A DNA stretch of 64,000 nucleotides from Saturnia japonica (Eukaryota > Arthropoda > Insecta > Lepidoptera > Saturniidae), in NCBI GenBank assembly GCA_033032175.1, contig CM065323.1:1302001-1366000 (forward strand), given 5' to 3'. Every line of letters starts with the position of its first letter. The first letter of the stretch is position 1. This document shows, piece by piece, positions 12,101 to 18,100 of this stretch. The position numbers were made by a program, and so were the translations under genes. Below the pieces are notes generated by a model. That model saw only the letters and a list, made by a program, of their open reading frames with translations. It had not been told where the DNA came from and ran no database searches.

Positions 12101-15100
12101 ATTAATTGTGCAGTTAAGCTCTTTTAATAAATCCATACCTATTAAGCCCCTATATTTAGGATCGAAATCGAATAATAAAAATGTGTGTGTTTTATTAATG
12201 TTAAATTCCACCGGAAGGGGAAGTGACGCTACAAGGTCGTGTTGAGTGACTGCATGAGCGCTCCTTACCTGAAATGGTTCATGTTCAATGTAATTTTCAA
12301 ATTCCGTGTTTTTTATAACAGCTGGTGAGATCATGCACCGAGAGGCACCTGTATCCAACAAAAATTTGCCTCCAAATTCATTTAAAATTATATAGGGCAG
12401 ATGGTCCTTACCGTAATGGTTTACGTTGATTGTTTTAGCTAAGTCTGTTGGTCGTCTTCGACGTCCTGGGTAAAATCCTCCTGGTACGTTTCTTCGTCCA
12501 CCAAGGCTGGGAGTGACACTTCGTGTTCCTCTGTGCTATTGTTTTCATAATACTCACCTTGCGTGTAGTAGGGTTGCTCGCTAGACGAATAAAACAGTTG
12601 TTGTGCATACTGCGGCTTTTCCGGCTTATTCACTGACCTCATAGTGACGTCAGATGTGTCTTTTGGAAAGTTTACCTGTTGATGTGGTATATTCTGTTGT
12701 TGGCGTCTAAAGTTTCCAGAAGTCCTAAAGTTTCCTGAACCACTAGGTCTAGAATTCGGCTGACTATTGCCGGGTGATACTTGTTTTCCTGGTGTGTTAT
12801 ATTGTGGTTGTGTATTAAAATGTGTTGGAATTGGTTGATATAGCTGTGGTCCAAAATTATGCGGGTTTGTATTAAAATGTGTCGGAGTTGTTTGGTATAG
12901 TTGTGGTCTAATATTAGGCTGATTTATCTTTGACTTTGCTTGCGAATAAAACTGATTTTGTTTTTTATAATTTATTTTGGCTTCTTCTTGCCGTGCTATT
13001 ACTATGGCCGACTCAAGTGTCTCCGGTTTCATTATTCTAACGCCTAAAGATACCTGAAAGTCTAAATGGTTCGTATATTGTTCTATCACCATCTCTTCAT
13101 AATAAGTTTTATCAGTGTGTTTACCTACTGAGTTTAAAGTATCGAGCAACGCCCGAAGTCTCCTACCAAATGTTTCTGCGTCCTCATTTTTAAAACGAAA
13201 CGTTCGAGTCAGTTCTTGCATTACTTGAATTTCATTTCTAGGTTCCCCTAATCGTTTTTTTAAAGTATCTTTAATAGCAGCCCACGAGGTCAAGGAGTCC
13301 TCATATGCAATTGCGTCAGTTGCAGCTCCAGCTAGTCTGGATTTTATTAAACATACTAACGTGGGATGTGCTTGCACATTAACATCGAAAAGTGTTAATA
13401 TATTATCTACTTGCCTAATATAATAGTTTAATAATCGGGGATTGCCATCGTATTTGGGTAGTAGTTCCCCAACTACTTTAATCAATTGTGCCGACTCCGT
13501 AAGCGACATAGCGTGAAGTTTTATATTTTACAAGAATCAAAAGACAATAGCTCGGATATCGGATGACCGCGCTTATCTGTTATGATTCACTGTACGGTGT
13601 ACGTCTATAGCAATTTTAGCTTACGACAGAAACACTTTAACACAATATGATATATATAAAAAAAAAAAATACACAATATAGACAGGAAATATGACAAAAG
13701 GAACTTGGATAAACGAGAGTACTCACCAAGCCAGCATTCTGCCTCTCCTGCCGAGTCTTGTTGTAGGTACACCAATTCACCCACACAGGATCTTCAATTT
13801 TCAGAAAGTCCTTTCAAAGAGTTCGTACACGCACTTTAAGTTCTTATTATGATCGCGGTAGTAACGACTTAGAAACCGTTCACTTTGCCGAAAATTTTAT
13901 CCGACGAAAAGTGCCGCGATCCTACCGACTGCGCCAGTTATGATAGGCGGTACGAGTTTAAATTAAAAAAAGATTTATTTTAAAAGAATTATAATAGGTG
14001 TTTACACTTATGGTTCTTAAACAAGACTAACTTAAAATTAATTAAAGTAATAATCAAGTTGGAGTCACGCCGTCGTTTCCCACGATCGCAATCTGCATGG
14101 TCAGCGATCCCACGGTCTGTATCCGCCGGTCCCAAGGCTTATGACGTGGTAACTCGCTTAATGACCCCCGATGGATGCCGATCGTGCATATTACACTGTG
14201 CTTACCATCAAGAACAGTACCATTACCATTCCGTACGATTCCTTACAATAAAACAATACATAACACTACAAAGGCAAATTGACTAACATTTATTTGGTTT
14301 ACATGTTAGTCAATTTGCCTTACCACCATCGATATGATGTTAAAATGATTTTTATAAGTATTAAAAATAAGACTCACAATAACGCCATGAACACGATGAG
14401 GGGGAAAAGGACAATCTCAGCGAGTGCAGCTGCGCGCAGGATGTTGCGCGACTGGAACTCCACCAGCGAGATCAGCAGACGAGCCACCCACATCGAATTC
14501 TGTCCAAGGGTCTGCAAATATATACATACAACTAGAAAATTTATTTCTAGATCAAAAATCGACACAATGTTTAACAAAAAGGAAAACCAACTTCAATGGT
14601 TTTGAGGAGTTCTCTGGTATATTTACAAAGTCGAAGGTCCAATGCCATAAAATTGGGCCTTGAGGTATGTCCTTTCCAACGAAAAAAAGAATCAACTAAA
14701 TCGATTCATAAACACACAGCCATAACTTTTTTGTTTATGAACCCATTTAGATGAATCTTTTTTTGTTGGAAAGAAGGTACCTCAAGGGTGGTCACATTTT
14801 AATTTAATTGGTATTGTACCTTCGACTTCAAATACACAACAGGGATTTTCTGAAAATCATTGAAATTACTTTTCTTTCTTTTTTGTTATAGTTTTGTTTA
14901 TTCTCAGCGCTAGAAGTATCCCAAAAGAAGATTGTGGGTCATTATCGAGATGTCTTTTCTGATTTACAATGACGGTAATAACCGTTTTATTAAATAGCAA
15001 TAATGCCTTTTCAAAACGACTGTACTGCACCAGACAACAGACAAGTGACTTAGGACATACTAGCTTATAAATCGCTGCACTGTCAAAATACTCAAAATAA

Positions 15101-18100
15101 GACATTCTTACAACCAATTACTTCACAATTTTAATTGGAAGGTTATATTATGTAGGTAATTTTAATTATAATTAATTAAAAATCAGAATAATAAACACGA
15201 TACAATGGTATTTTTTTATGTTTCCGCGGTCACCTGATGGTAATTCATCTCCGTTTTAAAATGATTAATTTCAAGGTAATTTTAATTGAATATTTCTTAT
15301 CACCAGATAATGGTGATGGAATATATCGTGATGAAACCATAGCATTCAGGCGGGACATTATCTAAAGCCCGCCTGGCTAGCTAAGTAACTACCACCCTCA
15401 AGTTGAAAATTTGTCGCCAAGTACATATAAGTATGTTCTGACAGTTACACTTGTTGATAAGCGCCTTGTGAAATATCCTCGTAACATCCTGTAGTGGAAA
15501 ACAATTATTATTTTTTTGGAGTTGGTCAAACACATTCCTTTTCTTTCTAAGAGACATTTTTCCAAAAGTGGGCCAATGACCACCAAATAACAGACCTTAA
15601 GGCCTACACTCTCTAACAAAAAAAAAACGCTAAACTGCATTGTAACGGCAGGCGAGCACCAGATACTAATATTGAAATTTTGTTGGTCATCTACATTTTT
15701 GGCAGTTTGAAGTGCTTTTCTGAGGTTATTTTTACTAGTATATCTAGTAATCAGTTAAAGACATAAATATACTCACGTCAAGTATGGTGAGAGAGTAAGA
15801 AGCTGCGTGTAGGAGCGCGAACAAAAATATCGGCGTCAGAATCACTGGGAGTACGATTAAGAAAAATATTAACATTCAAATTTGAACACTTCTGAAACAC
15901 AAAACTTACCAAGTTGAAAAACCCATGCGATATCAAGCATAAGTGGAATATTATTTATTTTATATTATTATTATATTTAAACATATAGCTGTTGCCCGCG
16001 ACTTCGTTCGCCCAGATATTTAAACACAAAATTTTGGGGAATACTCGGATCTCTTCGATAACATGCTGACGATAAATTTTTTTTTTGTTCATATAAAAAT
16101 CGCGATTAAAAAATGGGAAGGTGGAGGTAGGAGGGCAAAAATTTAGGATTATAGGTATACTTTGATGGCAAACAAAAAAAAATACAAAAACACAAATTTG
16201 ACAAAAAATATGGAAAAAAACTTTACGACCTATTTTCATACCTACTAAATATACATAAAAATCAGTCCAGCCGTTTTGGAGGAGTACGCCCACAAAAACT
16301 GTGACACGAGATTTTTATATGAGTATGAGTTTTTGCCATAAACTATTTGTATTTTTCATTGTTAATACTGTGCATCTTATACTTGCGATGTAAAAGACGT
16401 TTAGTGTTATTAATCATATTATTTTTTAAATATGATTAATTATATCATACCTATAGATAAAAAAGTTTCTAGCTCCGTTTATATGTCTAGTGCTTTAGGT
16501 ATCTTAACTTTTCCTTCCCAATTCATCTTGGAAAATATAATGTATGTTTGAAAAAATTAAGATAATTTTGAACTTGTAACTATCACGCACAATTTCTATA
16601 CTAGAAATAAATATAAAATAGTTATTCCGTCTTTTACACTTAGTAAAACAAAAGTTTTTTAGGTAATTGTTTTAGGTTCTATAATAAACTACCTAAGCAC
16701 ATTACCGATTTGCCGGCTAATAAGTTCAAAAATCATGTTAGGCATGTTTTATTGTCGAAGGGGTATTATAGGGTGGTCGATTACGTGAATGACAGTGATG
16801 TCTGGATGTGATTCCCTCTCTGTACATCTACTGAAAATGATAATAACTGTATATAATTAAATACTGTAAAAACAATTTTTTTAAAAAGATAATAAGATGT
16901 TGATAAACCCCATCGAGTTTCTTGTCGGTTCTTCTCAATGGCTGGTATGTTTGTCCGAACCGGTGGTGGTGTTTTGACATTCATAAGTGAAGTGCCTTCT
17001 TGGGCCTAAATTGAATAAAAGATATTTTGATTTTGATTTTTGAGCGTTATGGCCACAATCTCATCTGATGTTAAGTGACCTACCTAAAATTATATATAAC
17101 ACACTATAGGAAAACTGGCTCTCAAGTGCAGTTGCCGGAACACAACTATAGGTGCTTGGCGAAGTTTTCGAACTTGAAGGTGGTCAGCTAGTCCAGGCAG
17201 GCATTATAAATACTATGGTTCATCACTTTGTATTCCGTTACCGAACGCCCACGCTCGAAGGATTCGAACTCACGTCCAACCCAGCGCTGGTTTAGACGTG
17301 CTCGTAAATAGTCATAGATTTGATGCATTAAACAGTTTAGGGTCAAGTAAAATCGAACCTGTGAACTTATTCTGGGTTAATCAGGTTGCAAGATCATTAA
17401 CTCGGGAGCACACAATAAAAACATGTTACGTTGTAAACAACAGTGAGTTCTTAGGTAGAGGTTCACCTTGGATTCGGTAGGTTTTACGTAAGGTCGATCG
17501 AGTGACGTTGGACACACGAGTACAAAATAAATAAGGATTTATTAAAATTACATTGAACGCATCGAACGAAAAGAAAGACACAAACTGTCGGTTTTCGTTA
17601 TCATAATTTTTAAACACTGCAAATAAATTTTAAAAGGATACATTTTCAGTTTTTAATTGAACAATATCAAACAAAGGACGTTTTCTTGTCCTTGTTCCAA
17701 TTTCTAAATCCTACTTATAATAATAATATAATAATTGTGAAAATTTGTGTTTGGATGTTTGTTACTCAAACACGCTAAAACGGCTGAACAGATCTCAATG
17801 AAATTTGGCACACAGATGGTCTATGACCTGGAATAACACATAGGGTACTTTTTATCCCGGTAAAAGTCATAGTTTAACCAGTGTTATCCTACAAATATAA
17901 TAAATCGAAAGTTTCTATGTTTGTTGCTCAATCGCGCAAAAACGACGATTTTTTTGGTTTGTTGTGTTCCGAGATCAGTCTGTGTATATCCAATAATACG
18001 CAGACGAAGTCGCGGGTACCGGCTAGTTATAAATATTTAATTAATAAGCACACAACCGTACAGTTAGAACAGTTTTTTCGTCAAAAATAAACTTTCTCAT

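Larger units (their letters stand above)
6811..14154 (-). mobile_element. Full-length endogenous errantivirus (gypsy-type LTR retrotransposon with env)
   Basis: A 7,344-bp element in minus orientation: 5' LTR 13936-14154, tRNA-Ser-type PBS, gag, pol, env, PPT, 3' LTR 6811-7029. The LTRs begin AGTTA and end TAACT and appear identical over all 219 bases. A CGCT duplication flanks the element. Gag is open, Pol is open from protease to integrase, and env is open to a stop inside the 3' LTR, so this copy looks recent and possibly competent. The order and the env gene place it with Metaviridae errantiviruses of Drosophila and moths. It lies in the last intron of TMEM33 in the same sense as the gene, so its LTR poly(A) signal (AATAAA at 6854-6849 and 13979-13974) could end TMEM33 transcripts early. 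Confidence 0.93.
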
